Shown here piece after piece: positions 45,766 to 57,237 of a stretch of DNA of 64,000 nucleotides. Position numbers and translations under genes: made by a program. Location: NCBI RefSeq assembly GCF_000715075.1, contig NC_134085.1, forward strand, positions 132,784,716 through 132,848,715, read 5' to 3'. The DNA comes from Nicotiana tabacum (Eukaryota; Streptophyta; Magnoliopsida; Solanales; Solanaceae). The notes under the pieces were generated by a model. It was given only the letters and a program-made list of their open reading frames with translations. It made no database searches and had not been told where the DNA came from. Positions within the stretch are counted from its first letter, which is position 1. Each line of letters starts with the position of its first letter.

Positions 45766-46585
45766 AACAAGGTTAAGGTCTGGATAAATCAAACAAGTGA
45801 TGGAAGTTCTGGGCAATAAGGTACGGCAATTGAGAGTTGTTTGGTTGGACAGATTAGGCTGATTAATCCAAAATGCATGTCATGACCATTGGTACTAGTT
45901 GTCTCGCTCAGATAAGTTTCTTTTCCTTCTCTTTTCAAACAGTCATCTGGTTTTGGATTCTTCTTATCCTTAACTCAATAATCATTGCATTTCATTTTCT
46001 TTGAGGGTTTTATCTAGCTGAGATGTTTCAGTGCCAGTTTTGTTCAATGCAAGTAGAAAGGACTTCAAAGTTCACTACCAGCTTCTAGAATTGTAAAGCA
46101 CAACGTGGTCAGAGCAGGTCAAAAACAACTTGATGTCATGTAGAATACAGGGAATTAACGGAAGTTTCATCGGTGAAATGATTGGGGAATGTCGTGGGAA
46201 AGGTGAAAGCTCAAACAAAAAGGTCAAAAAGTGAAATAACAGCATGGGTGTAAAACATTTAGGTCGCCAGAGGTTGGGAAATTTAAAAGTTGGTCAGAAA
46301 GTCAAGCGGTTCAGGGTCAGTGCGTGGAAATTAGTCAACACAAAGCAAGGCAGTGGAAGGATTTTTCAGCAAGAATGCCATCAACTAACCACCGTTTTAA
46401 ACTGACAAAATTTTCTTTGATTGAGCAGGGGGAGAAAAGTTAGTTGTTGAAGAGGAATTCTCCAGGAGGGAAAAACAAGCAATACTCAGGTTTGACCGGA
46501 AAGTACGGTTCGATTAAATACAAGATAATCATGAATAGCATAGGGGAATATAATTTGGTTTCAAAGTTTGCATGTTTAGGATAAA
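45766..46585 (+). other. nested 3' UTR, single-copy part
   Basis: This is non-coding and alignable in patches with 24651-25399 (CATGTCATGA, the TCATCTGG block, AAGAATGCCA). I see no gene or further repeat. Confidence 0.5.
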
Positions 46586-46587
46586 TG

Positions 46588-46920
46588 CAAGTTGTCAGGA
46601 GTCCGCCTGGAGAACAGAGACACACTTTTCAAGTTTGATGTCAGGAGTCCGCCTAAAGAACGGAGACATACAGTTTAAATTTTAAAAGTCAGGAGTCCGC
46701 CTAGAGAATAGAGACATTCAAATTTCAAATTTAGCAGTCAGGAGTCCGCCTGGAGAACAGAGACATACTTTTCAAGTTTGATGTCAGGAGTCCGCCTAAA
46801 GAACGGAGACATACAGTTTAAATTTTAAAAGTCAGGAGTCCTCCTGGAGAATAGAGACATTCAAATTTCAAATTTAGCAGTCAGGAGTCCGCCTTGAGAA
46901 CAGAGACATACTTTTCAAGT
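46588..46920 (+). repeat. 3' UTR tandem array A (nested), unit about 48 bases, 7 copies
   Basis: The unit core is GTCAGGAGTCCGCCTGGAGA followed by ACAGAGACATAC and an A/T-rich spacer. Some copies alternate in a two-unit higher-order pattern (46596-46740 against 46737-46880). Confidence 0.9.
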
Positions 46921-47515
46921 AATGAAGTTGGGAGCCCGCTCAGATAACAGAGGCATACATTTCAGTCTTTACATTTCAAGTGTTGAAGTTGGGAGCCCGC
47001 CCAGATAACAGAGGCATACATTTAAGTCTTTACATTTCAAGCGTTGAAGTTGGGAGCCCGCTCATATAACAGAGGCATACATTTCAGTCTTTATATTTCA
47101 AGCATTGAAGTTGGGAGCCCGCCAAGATAACAGAGGCATACATTTCAGTCTTTACATTTCAAACATTGAAGTTGGGAGCCCGCCCAGATAACAGAGGCAT
47201 ACATTTCAGTCTTTACATTTCAAGCGTTGAAGTTGGGAGCCTGCTCAGATAACAAAGGCATACATTTCAGTCTTTACATTTCAAGCATTGAAGTTGGGAG
47301 CCCGCCCAGATAACAGAGGCATACATTTCAGTCTTTACATCTCAAGCGTTGAAGTTGGGAGCCCGCCCAGATAACAGAGGCATACATTTCAGTCTTTACA
47401 TTTCAAGAGTTGAAGTTGGGAGCCCGCCCATAGAACAGAGGCATACATTTCAATCTTTTCATTTCAAGCGTTGAAGTTGGGAGCCCGCCCATACAACAGA
47501 GGCATACATTTTAAG
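46921..47515 (+). repeat. 3' UTR tandem array B (nested), unit 60 bases, 10 copies
   Basis: The unit contains GTTGGGAGCCCGCCCAGATA, then ACAGAGGCATACATTTCAG and CTTTACATTTCAAGCGTTGA. Copies are very similar, so homogenisation is recent. The core aligns with array A (GGAGYCCGCC-x-GAKAACAGAG). Confidence 0.93.
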
Positions 47516-47834
47516 ATCAAGTCAGAGGACAATAAAACAGAGGGTTACAATAGGAATCCCCAGCAGGAAACAATAAAAATCCCCAGCACCGGGAAGCAGA
47601 AGGTTGCAACAAGAGGTCACAGCACAAACTCAAGTGCATGTGTCAAAAAGAAGAAAAGCAACAGAAAAAATGCAAGCAGACGAGAAAGCAAGGCAACAAG
47701 AAAAATTGCAGTATAGCCTAGCTTCTTGTTTTCTTTTAAGCACGGTGTAACAAGGAGATCGGTAAGCAGTAGTAATAGCATGCAACAACAGTAACATTGC
47801 AGTCCCACGGTAGTCCCAGCTACCAAAACTTCCC

Positions 47835-47905
47835 GAACTACATTGACCTGATTCCTGTTTAGCCCAGGATATGTAGGAAACCTTTGAAGCAAAGGTTCGG
47901 TCAAA
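47835..47905 (+). ncRNA. structured RNA motif, nested copy 4 (before PPT)
   Basis: P1 is CTACA 47838-47842 with TGTAG 47872-47876, a compensated pair change. P2 is TCCTG 47853-47857 with CAGGA 47865-47869. P3 is AACCTTT 47879-47885 with AAAGGTT 47891-47897, seven pairs. Confidence 0.65.
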
Positions 47906-47992
47906 TCTTTTTCAAAAAATGCTTCACACGGAGTACTCGGATGGGCAAAAATCGCTCACTTTATCTTTGCACGAAAACCCTTCATGTCTTCG

Positions 47993-48008
47993 GGCAAAGA
48001 GGGGCAGC
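47993..48008 (+). promoter_or_regulatory. polypurine tract (nested)
   Basis: GCAAAGAGGGGCAGC ends at the base before the 3' LTR. It is the expected primer for plus-strand synthesis and matches the outer PPT. Confidence 0.72.
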
Positions 48009-48560
48009 TGTAAGCACGTGATTTTTGACCTATATGAGAATTACTCCCAAAAATTCAAAATAAAATTATTTTCCTTGGTGTACAATTTTGAGATTTTTTG
48101 TGACATTTTTGGATAATTATTTGTATTTGTCTGTGCATGTTTATTTGTTAAATAAATAAAAAATACAAAAATATGTCGCATTTGCATTTAGAATTTAATC
48201 CTACAATTGTTAGTAATTAAGTTTGTTTTACAAAAATTAAAAATTACAAAAAAGGCATCTTTTGCATTTTTAGCATTTAATGTCCAATTATACAATTTTA
48301 TGCTTAATTATTACTTAATTGTGCGTTAATTGTTATTGGGAGTTAATTTGCGCTTTTACAACTTAATTTAGTTTTATAGATATAAAAGAAGAAAAGAGAG
48401 CGAAAATATAAAAAAAGTCGGAATTGGGCCTCTTCTTCGATTTCAAGCCACAGGCCCAAAAAATGGCCCAATCTTCCCAAACGACCCAGTCCATTTCGAA
48501 CTGGGTCGACCCAATCCATACCTAAAGACCCCAAACCCCCTTTTCTTTCATTTTTCATAA

Positions 48561-48593
<33 letters not shown>

Positions 48594-51500
48594 AAACCAA
48601 AAAAACCTAAGACTACCCGCACCCGCACCCCCCTCTTCTTCTTCCTCTCTTTCTCTCTTCTTCTCCAAAGAGCTCAAAGCCCCTCCCATGGCTGCCCCTC
48701 TCCCGTTCCCTTCATCCCCACGCCACACACACAACCACGTCGACAACACACACACACACAACCACAGCGACGTAACACACACACACACTCGCTTCCCGTG
48801 TTTCTTCTTCTTCAAGATCGCGATGGTTTCTTCTTCTTCAAGTTCATGTCGCTTGTTGTTTCTTCTTCGTCGACACATGCTGCCCTCCATGGCTGCGTCT
48901 ACTGCTCTTCAAAATGATCAAAAGATCCCATCACTACTGTCTGCCATGGCTGCGTCTCCAAGCTCTTCAAACGAGCACAAGATCCCGTCGTATTGTTGCC
49001 CGTTGTTTCTTCTTCTTCGCTCGTCGCTACTGCTGCTTCTCCTTATTCATCCGTCGAGTTGTTCCAGCCATGGCTGCTGCCCAGTGCTACTATTTCTCCT
49101 CCATGTTTCATGTCGTCGCTGGCCTTCTCCGCTCGTCGTTGCTACTGTCTTCTTCTTCAGATCGTCACCTGTTTGTTGCTTCTTCTTCTCCGACGCTGCT
49201 GCTGCGTTTCTCCATTGTCTCGCGCTACTGCCATTCTTCCTTCTTCGTCCTCTTCCAAACAACCAAACTACTTTCCGTTCGAGTTCGTCGTCACTTCGAT
49301 CCGGTTAGTAGATTTGAGTTTCATGTTGCCCGTAGTTTTGTTTTGATATTCTCGGATCTAAAATCGATAAATGTTCGATTCTTGTTTTGTTCGTGTCTAT
49401 CGTTGAATTAATTTTCTAGTTTGATCATATGTTTTGTTGATTTAATTTTCATATTTAAATGGAACTTTGATTTATTAGTTTTTCAGTTTATTTCATGTGC
49501 TTTTATTTATTTTTTGTAAAAGAAATTGTTAGTTTAATTTTAATGTTGTTAGATTCAAAAAAGAAAATTGTTAGTTTAATTCTAATGTTGTTAAATTCAA
49601 GTTGAAATTGTTAGTATGTAAAAGAATTTGTTAGCTTAATTTTAGTTTAATTTGTAAAAGAAATTGTTAGTTTAATTTTAATATTGTTAGATTCAAATTG
49701 GTTGTTAGTTTAAGTTTAATGTAAAAGAAATTGTTAGTTTAATTTTAGTTTAGTTTGTAAAAGAAATTGTTAGTTTAATTTTAATGTGGTTAAATTCAAG
49801 TTGAAATTCAATCAATTATTTCTTCTTCGGTTTATTTTATTCGTTTAAAAGAATTAAGTTGGAATATAGAAATATGTTAGTTTAATCGCTTGAATCATCC
49901 GTCTTTGTTGAGTAGCTTAGATTAAATTCGTGCTCATCTTTTGGTTGAAGTTCGTTCTTAATCCGGTGATTTAATGTGAAATATATGTGTTGTTAAAAAT
50001 ATCGTTCAGTCAAAATAATTCTGATTGTTGATTTGTTGTTCATAGTCTAAGTTTGAATTTGTTGATTGAACCGGATTAAGGATTGGTTATAGCTGGTAAT
50101 TTAATTTTAGGTTCTTAGATAATTTTGAAGTTAATAGATTTTTGAATCGGGGCCTAACAGTAGTTTAAGGGGTAAAACGGGAATTAACCAATTACAGATT
50201 AATTAATTATGGTGGGGACCAGACATAATGATAAAAGCAAAAAGGAAAAGGTGGGTAATGATGTCTTCTTTTCAAAAAGAGGGAACATGGGGGCCCACTT
50301 TGACTGCTTTTCAAAAAGAGGGAACACGGGGGGGCCCACATTGACTACTTTTACTAAAGTAAAAGTGTGGGTAATTATAAAAGTTAAAGAGTGCACATAG
50401 TGGAAGATTTGGGTCTTGCTTTGGTATATAAGAGACTCATTTGACACTTAAAAGGGGGGAGAATTTTTAGAGAGAGTTTTTTGGAAAAAGATTTCTGAAA
50501 AAAGAATTTTAGAAGAGAAGAAAATTGAGAACTAGAGAGGAAATAAGAACAGACTTTTAATCGGAAGGATGGGTATTTCTTAATATCCGAATACTATTTC
50601 CTTGTATTACTGAGTGTGATCTCTGCCTCTTTTTTAATTTTCTATTGGACTTCGATTATTACTCTATTAAGTGGTTGCTGGGATTTATATTTGGCTTTCA
50701 AGTCTACTGCTGGGTTTTTCGACTACTGGTTGTTTGTTGCTGTTGCGCTGTTTCTACTGCTGCTGATCCTATTCTTCCTTTCTTTGTATTCAAATACCAG
50801 GTACACTACTCTGAATCATTTCAACATATGTATTGAATATGAAATGAAATGACCGGAAGATTTAAGTTTTTTTTTAATTATATAATATTCGCATTTTAGT
50901 TAAATATTCATTATGTGTCTCATGTTATGTAAATGGTAGAAGTATTTAATATGTGAAGTATTAAACTGCGGGACTAGTAGGTGTGTGTCAGTATGAACAC
51001 CATAAGTATTAGTTTCGGCTTTGTTAATTTTTTTAGCTTAAAATCGCATTCAAATCGTTAGTAAATATTCAATACGGGAAACCGACTTAATTTGAGGGAA
51101 GGTTAGTAAACTCTAGATTTGAATTTGCAAATTTTGAAATAGAAGCAATTTGAGTTTTTTTTTCTATCTTTAAATTTTGTTAATAACAAAGGCCCGCAAA
51201 TATTAGGCAAACATAATAGGCCAATAATTTTGTAGAATCTGCAGGCTTACAAAATATTTTCGTTTTTTTTATTATTATTTTATTTTATTTTCGTTTTTTG
51301 AAAAAAAAACTTGATAAAGAAATTTGTAAAAAATAAAAATAAAAAATATTTTTTTTACAAAATATTTTCATTTTTTAAGAAAAAAAACTGAAATGATGTT
51401 TTAATGGGTGATTCAACGTTGCAAGGCTAAGAGCATTAATCCATTAGGTGCGAGTTTGAGCAAGATGAGTCAACGTTTAAGTTTAATAAACTTTTTAATA

Positions 51501-52491
51501 AGCTTTAGTAATTATGGTTAAATCTAGTTTTAAATGGTTTTGAATAACTAATTTCAATAGTTTTTTTTTATAACAATGTAAGCTTTAAGTTAGCTATAAT
51601 CAGGATCTTTTGATTTTTAATTGTCGAACTTCGTAAATTTTTTACAATTTCGAATTTTTTTTTTTTAGTAAAATTCCTTTCTATTAATATTTGTCTTAAT
51701 CTAGCAATTAGTATGTTATGTGTTATTATTTTTAAGCTCGTAATTAATTAGGATTTTCTTTCTTTATTTTAGAGACTAATTTTAATAGAAAAATGTAGTC
51801 GCTTTAGGATTTGTCCACTTAAAATAAATGAGATGAGCCTCGCCTAGTAAAATGTATAGATTGCGGGGCCCTCACAAATGTATGCATTAAATACTTAGAA
51901 TATCGGAGTTGGCCGTCTAGAGAAATTTTACGGCCTTTCCCAAAACAACAATACGCTAGTCGTTCTAGGCGCGTCTTTAACAAATCCTTTTCTTAAATAT
52001 GGGTGTGCATTTATGTAACCCAAATCCAAATCTCAACGGAGTCGAAATGTGTCGATAGCCATGGATGCATTGATTGCGACGTGGTCTGAAATACGTTTTC
52101 ACAATGTTGCAATTCTCCGTAAAATAATAACAATAAATAAATAATAATAAAAGCGGCTAAGGGTTAAAATTTGCACATAAGTTCATAATTGTATAAAATC
52201 AGATAATCAAGTCGAATATGACAGTTGAGCGACCGTGCTAGAACCACGGAACCCGGGAATGCCTAACACCTTCTCCCAGGTTAACAGAATTCCTTATCCG
52301 GATTTCTGGTGCGCAGACTGTTAAATAGAGTCATTCTTTTCCTCGATTCGGGATTAAATTGGTGACTTGGGACACCCTAAATCTCCCAAGTGGCGACTCT
52401 GAAATAAATAAATAAATCCCGTTTCGATTGTCCTTTAATTGGAAAAAACTCCCTACGTACCCTCGCGGGGGCGTTAAAAGGAGGTGTGACA
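48009..52491 (+). repeat. nested element 3' LTR
   Basis: It is nearly identical to 29182-33717, with scattered substitutions and small indels; the T/A-rich part near 51255-51390 differs most. It ends GGTGTGACA and is followed by GTAGT. The TATA box is at 50425-50431. The PBS-like TGGCGACTCTG recurs in U5 at about 52391-52401. A 206-codon open frame at 48688-49308 is serine/leucine low complexity and is interrupted in the 5' copy, so I do not call it a gene. Confidence 0.95.
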
Positions 52492-52496
52492 GTAGT

Positions 52497-54010
52497 TTCT
52501 TTCCAGATTTTGTTTATGGTTGCTGAAATTGATGTTCTATTCTATAATTTAGTCACAATATTTAGGTTTGAAGGATTGAATTAGTTTCGTTGTTTCTTGT
52601 ATGGTTTGACAGTCTACAATGCCTAGCGGTTGTAATTTATTTGGACTTTGCTAAGAACCATTGAAAGTATATTGTATGTATGTGATTGAATGGCAGATTA
52701 TCCTCGATTAAATTGTTTTGAAGCTCAATGTTATTAACATGATTGCATGTTTAGGTCTAGGATAATTCATGAACGAGTTTAGGACTTGATCTTTTGTTGA
52801 TTGATATTAGCAGCATGTTTGAATAAATTAACTTATAATGGTTGATTAGTACTCTGCATTTTTAGTAATTAGGTAATGAATTTCTGTGCACAAATGAAAT
52901 CAGGCCCAATTGAGGCTTGGACACCAAAAGGCCCTTTGTTTAAGGCAATTGGGCCCGGTTTTTGGCCATGTGAGGCAGCCTGCTAAAATCAGCCCCAAGG
53001 CGATTATATCTTGGCTCCTCTAGCTTTTGGGGCTCCATTTCGAGCCCAAGTATCTTCAGCATCTTTTTAAAAATTTCTGTTAATATAATGAAAAATGGAA
53101 TTTAATATTGAAGTTTGGTTTTTTCTGTTAGACTGCTAGCCCTGATGCTAGCCCATAATAAGACAACCCTGGTTAGATTAAGGAATTTAATATTGAAGTT
53201 TTTTTTTTGAAGTTTCGTTACTTTTGGGCTCAGTTTCGAGCCCAAGCAGCTTCAATTTTGTATTTGTTTTATCAAATAACTTAGGGGGCTTCCTACTGGC
53301 CCAGAATTCTTATAAATAATTAAGGGCCTGGTTTATATCACTAACCATTCTCATAATTCGTATCCCTTTAAACTGAATTCCCAAACTTACTTTAAACATG
53401 AACATTTGTAGTTTGCTTTAGGCGCGTTATAATAAATTATCATAGCTACGGGTACGGTTTCCGTGACATAGTTGTGATACGTAATTTTTCAAATTCGGGG
53501 GTACATTTATGTGACCCGGCCACAACTTCTAATAATGTTAATAAAATTAAATATGTTGTAGATCGTGGGTACGGTTCCCGTGATACGATTCACAATGTGT
53601 ACCAAACAAACGAGTGTACGACAATCGTAACTTGTTCCAGAATAATTTCATAAATAATTAAAAGTGGTCAAAGGCTAAAATGCACAATAAGTATAAAAAA
53701 ATATGTAATTAATCAGATAAATAGGCCAATAATAGTAGTTGAGTGTCCGTGCTAAAACCACGGTACCCGGGAATGCCTAACACCTTCTCCCCGATTAATA
53801 GAATTCCTTACCCGGATTTTTGTGTTTCGCGGACTGTAAAACAGAGTCAAATTTCCTCGATTCAGCATTTTAAATTGGTGACTTGGGACCCCATAAATTA
53901 TCTCAAGTGGCGACTTTGAACTTAAATGAATAATCCCGTTTCAATTATTGTCATTTAAATTGGAAAAACACCACTATACCCTTTTCAGGGTAGAAAAAGG
54001 AGGTGTGACA
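52497..54010 (+). repeat. outer element 3' LTR, last part
   Basis: It resumes the outer LTR after the nested insertion, matching 2648-3435 and then 12175-12890 directly. The uninterrupted reading across 53280-53300 shows the empty site of the solo LTR inserted at 3436. It ends GGTGTGACA at 54010, followed by AGGGT. Confidence 0.92.
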
Positions 54011-54015
54011 AGGGT

Positions 54016-54208
54016 TAGCATATTGTTTTATCTCTTCCATCACTAAAGTCGGCAGTAACGAAAGCTAGGGCAAGGAGCGAGAAACCAATTTTGAATTAAC
54101 GCTTCCGCTTCACGATAATGGCTTACGATCCAGGTATATTTCTGTAATGATTTTGTATAAGATTATCATGTTCAAGATTCTGGTATGCAATTAAAATTTA
54201 TGTTTACA
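54016..54208 (+). mobile_element. Ty1/copia 5' LTR, last part
   Basis: This is the right part of the copia LTR after the AGGGT duplication (54011-54015), ending ATGTTTACA. Its 3' boundary is supported by the PBS two bases further on. Confidence 0.55.
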
Positions 54209-54210
54209 TG

Positions 54211-54224
54211 TGGTATCATGAGCC
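54211..54224 (+). promoter_or_regulatory. copia primer binding site, initiator tRNA-Met type
   Basis: TGGTATCATGAGCC matches the usual plant copia PBS TGGTATCAGAGCC except for one extra T. Confidence 0.65.
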
Positions 54225-55220
54225 TGGAACTTGAATCGGTAATCTTTGTGTGTGAAAGCTTAGATGAATTAAACACCAAAGTAATAACTCCTTTTGTTTC
54301 TTCCTGGGATGCTGCCAATATTACGATTTTATGGTTATAATGAAATAATTGAATAATGAATCATGTTTGGTTGAATTAGTAGTTGCAAATTAAAGAAGCT
54401 GGTGATGAACCCCAATAAATGGCATTAGCAGAAAGTCCATGCCGACTTGATTCTGTTAGGGTTGCTTTATATTTATTTATTTAATAAACTAAATAAATAA
54501 ATAATGAAGAATGAATATATTGGATATATGCCGCTGCATGTTCTGTTTTATAAGCGCCGCTGCATCTGGGATTGAAATTTTAGGTATTGATATTGTTACT
54601 AAGTTATCCCATTATGTTTCTGTTTTATAATTATGGTCATGAAATTATGTTTGTTTCTTTAGGCTACTATTTTAATATCAGGGCCATTGATTATTTCATG
54701 TATGTGATTAATGTTTATATAGCTTTTTAGTCACCAAAGTGATCAAACTAGATTGTTTAAAGTATTCACATGCATAAAATCTTCAGATATTTATTTTTAT
54801 GTGTGCATTTATGTTTATATAGTTTGTTAGTCACCAAAGTAGCCAAACTAGTATGTTCATGAAAATATGCATACATAAAATTATAAATTATCCATGAAAT
54901 TAATGAAATGCCAATAATTAAAAATTAGTGGATAAATTAATTTTCACTATTGCTAAAACTTAAGGATTTACCCAAAGGTGAATCAATTATTCTATGAATA
55001 ATGAATATGATGAGGTAAAATTAATATTCTTTAGTCAAATATATATTTTTTATCCAAAGATGGCATATATATTTGGTTAAAAATATTTATTACCTAGTAA
55101 AGACTAAATGGCATTTAAATTATGATAGTGTGTCGTAGTATTTATCCAAAGGAGAATTGCGATATGCTTTAACTATTTTGTTGAATCCATATTGATTTGT
55201 GAGCATGTATTATCTATTTT
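54225..55220 (+). other. copia leader with short imperfect repeats
   Basis: This A/T-rich leader between PBS and gag contains two imperfect copies of a ~65-base segment at 54711-54778 and 54810-54880, both with TAGTCACCAAAGT. TATCCAAAG also recurs at 55053 and 55142. No gene is seen. Confidence 0.5.
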
Positions 55221-57237
55221 GCAGCTATTCCTTTTCATTCGCATGTTTCGTCTGTTACTGTGTTCAACAGATTGAACTTCTCTAAATGGTGTGAACAAGT
55301 CCAGTTCCACTTAGGTGTGATGAATCTTGACTTGGCTCTGCTGAATGATAAGCCTGCTGCCAGTACTGATTCGAGCAGTGCGGATGAGAAGTCTTTCCAT
55401 AAAGCATGGGAACTCTCTAATAGGTTAAGTCTTATGTTTATGTGAATGAATATTGCCAACAACATTAAGAGTGCTACTCCACAAACAGAAAGTGTCAGGG
55501 AATACCTGAAGTTTGTGGAAGAACGTTTTCGTTCTACAGATAAGTCTCTCACTGGTACACTAATGGCTGAACTCACGACCATGAAGTTTGATGGGTCGCG
55601 TAGTATGCAAAACCATATCATCAAGATGACTAACATTGCAATAAGACTTCAGACGATGGGGATGAAAGTGGATGACTCCTTCTTGGTTTAGTTTATTCTG
55701 AACTTGTTACCTCCTGAGTATGGACCTTTTCAAATAAACTATAACACTATTAAGGATAAGTAGAATGTTAGTGAATTGTCCAGTATGCTTACTTAGGAGG
55801 AGTCAAAACTTAAGAAACAAGGGAGTCATTCAATAAACCTCATGGGTCAAGGAGCTGGTAAAGGACTTAAAGTAAAGGCCAACAAGTTCAAGAAGAAGAA
55901 AGCACCTGCTAAAGCTCCACAAGATGCTAAGAAGGAACATAAGGCAGATATGTGTCGTTTCTGTAACAAGGAAGGACACTATCAGAAAGAATTCCTAAAA
56001 CGTAAAGCTTGGTTCGAAAAGAAAGGTAAAATTAGTACTTTTGTATGTTTCGATTCAAATTTAATAGAAGTTCCTAATAATACTTGGTGACTTGATTCTG
56101 GTGCAACTGCTCATGTATCTACTACGTTGCATGGATTCCTTACGATCCAAACTACAAATCCAAATAAGGATTTCTTGTTCATGGAAAATCGTATGAAGGC
56201 TCCAATTGAAGGCATATGGACTTATCATTTGATCATGGAGACTGGATGTCACCTTGATCTATTACAAACTCTTTATGTACCTTTAGTTTCTAGGAATTTG
56301 ATTTCTCTTTCAAGACTTGATATTTCTAGATTTGATTTAAAGTATGTTTCAATTTATATAAGAATGCTATTTTTATGGTGTTGGTTTTTTTAGTGATGGT
56401 TTATATAAGTTGAAACTCGATATTGGTTTTTCTGAATCCCTTCTTACTGTTCAACATAATGTTAGAATTAAATGTAGTTCACTAGATGAAAGTTCTGCTT
56501 ACTTGTAGCATAGAAGTTTGGGTCATATATCCAAAGAAAGGTTAGAAAGACTAGTAAAGAATGAGATTCTTCCGAATCTAAATTTTACAGACCTTACTAT
56601 ATGTTTGGATTGCATTAAGGGAAAGTAAACCAAGCATAGTAAGAAAGGTGCCACAAGAAGCACCCAGCTTCTTGAAATTATACACACCGATATTTGTGGA
56701 CCGTATGATGTTCCATCTTTTGGTGGAGAGAAATATTTTATCACTTGTATAGATGATTTTTCACGTTATGGATACAACTATTTGCTGAAAGAAAAATCTC
56801 AAGCAACAGATGTTCTCAAGGTGTTTGTTAATGAGGTTGAAAGGCAATTAGATAGAAAGGTGAAAATCATTAGGTCAGATAGAGGTGGTGAATATTATGG
56901 AAAATATAATGAATCAGAACAATGTCCAGGTCCATTTGCAAAGTTCCTCGAGGATCATGGCATATGTGCACAATATACTATGCCAGGAACACATCAACAA
57001 AATGGTATTGCAGAAAGGTGTAATCGAACACTTATAGATATGGTTAGGAGCATGATGAATGATTCCTCATTACCCAAATCATTGTGGATGTATTCTCTTA
57101 AAACTGTTGTATATTTATTAAACAGGGTTCCTAGTAAGGCAGTTCCAAAGACCCCTTTTGTACTGTAGACGGGAAGGAAACCTAGTTTAAGGCACCTGTA
57201 TGTTTGGGGTTGCCCAGCGGAAGCTAGAGTTTATAAT
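55221..57237 (+). pseudogene. Ty1/copia gag-protease-integrase, broken
   Basis: This is the copia polyprotein in frame with AIPFHSHVSS at 55224 (the start codon is not clear). Gag: RLNFSKWCEQVQFHLG, KFVEERFRSTDKSLTG. The zinc knuckle CRFCNKEGHYQKEF (about 55954) has Phe where the last Cys should be. Protease: LDSGATAHVS (about 56094). Integrase: [40 protein letters not shown] and [13 protein letters not shown]. Stops occur at 55443, 55689, 55761, 55794 and 56088 in one frame. A frame change near 56350-56390 follows, then more stops before and after the integrase core. Most stops replace an expected Gln or Trp. The solo LTR at 57238 cuts it within AEARVYN. Confidence 0.9.
57233..57237 (+). repeat. 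target-site duplication ATAAT
   Basis: ATAAT at 57233-57237 recurs at 60001-60005, flanking the solo LTR. Copia coding continues in sense across the joined site (VYN before, PQEKK-like after). Confidence 0.93.

Larger units (their letters stand above)
29182..52491 (+). mobile_element. nested Tat/Ogre-type Ty3/gypsy retrotransposon, 23.3 kb
   Basis: This is a complete element with LTRs 29182-33717 (4536 bases) and 48009-52491 (4483 bases), PBS, leader, ORF1, gag-pro, intron, pol, long 3' UTR and PPT. Size, tRNA-Arg-like PBS, extra ORF1, pro-RT intron and dual RNase H place it in the Tat lineage, Ogre-like. Between 31021-31080 and 49821-49880 I count two differences in 60 bases, so it is much younger than its host element. 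ORF1 is open, but gag-pro has four in-frame stops and pol one single-base insertion, so it looks non-autonomous now. Confidence 0.95.
418..54010 (+). mobile_element. outer Tat/Ogre-type Ty3/gypsy retrotransposon, interrupted
   Basis: This complete but decayed LTR retrotransposon is flanked by AGGGT duplications. Without its insertions the LTRs are about 3.73 kb (5') and 3.76 kb (3'), and the internal region is 12891-26933. Order: LTR, tRNA-Arg-like PBS, leader, ORF1, gag-pro, short intron, RT/RNaseH/aRNaseH/integrase, 3' UTR with tandem arrays, PPT, LTR. A separate ORF1 upstream of gag, an intron between pro and RT, a second RNase H and a very large size are the known marks of Ogre/Tat elements. 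All genes carry stops or frameshifts. The 5' LTR holds the solo LTR 3436-12169; the 3' LTR holds the complete element 29182-52491. Confidence 0.92.

Noticed and set aside
46588..47515. A CRISPR-like array of regular repeats.
   Set aside because: The spacers are themselves repeated, the context is a plant retrotransposon UTR and there are no cas genes.
48688..49308. A 206-codon open frame, rich in Ser, Leu and Phe, in the nested 3' LTR.
   Set aside because: It is made of CTT/CTG-type low-complexity sequence and AC microsatellite, and the 5' LTR copy is interrupted.
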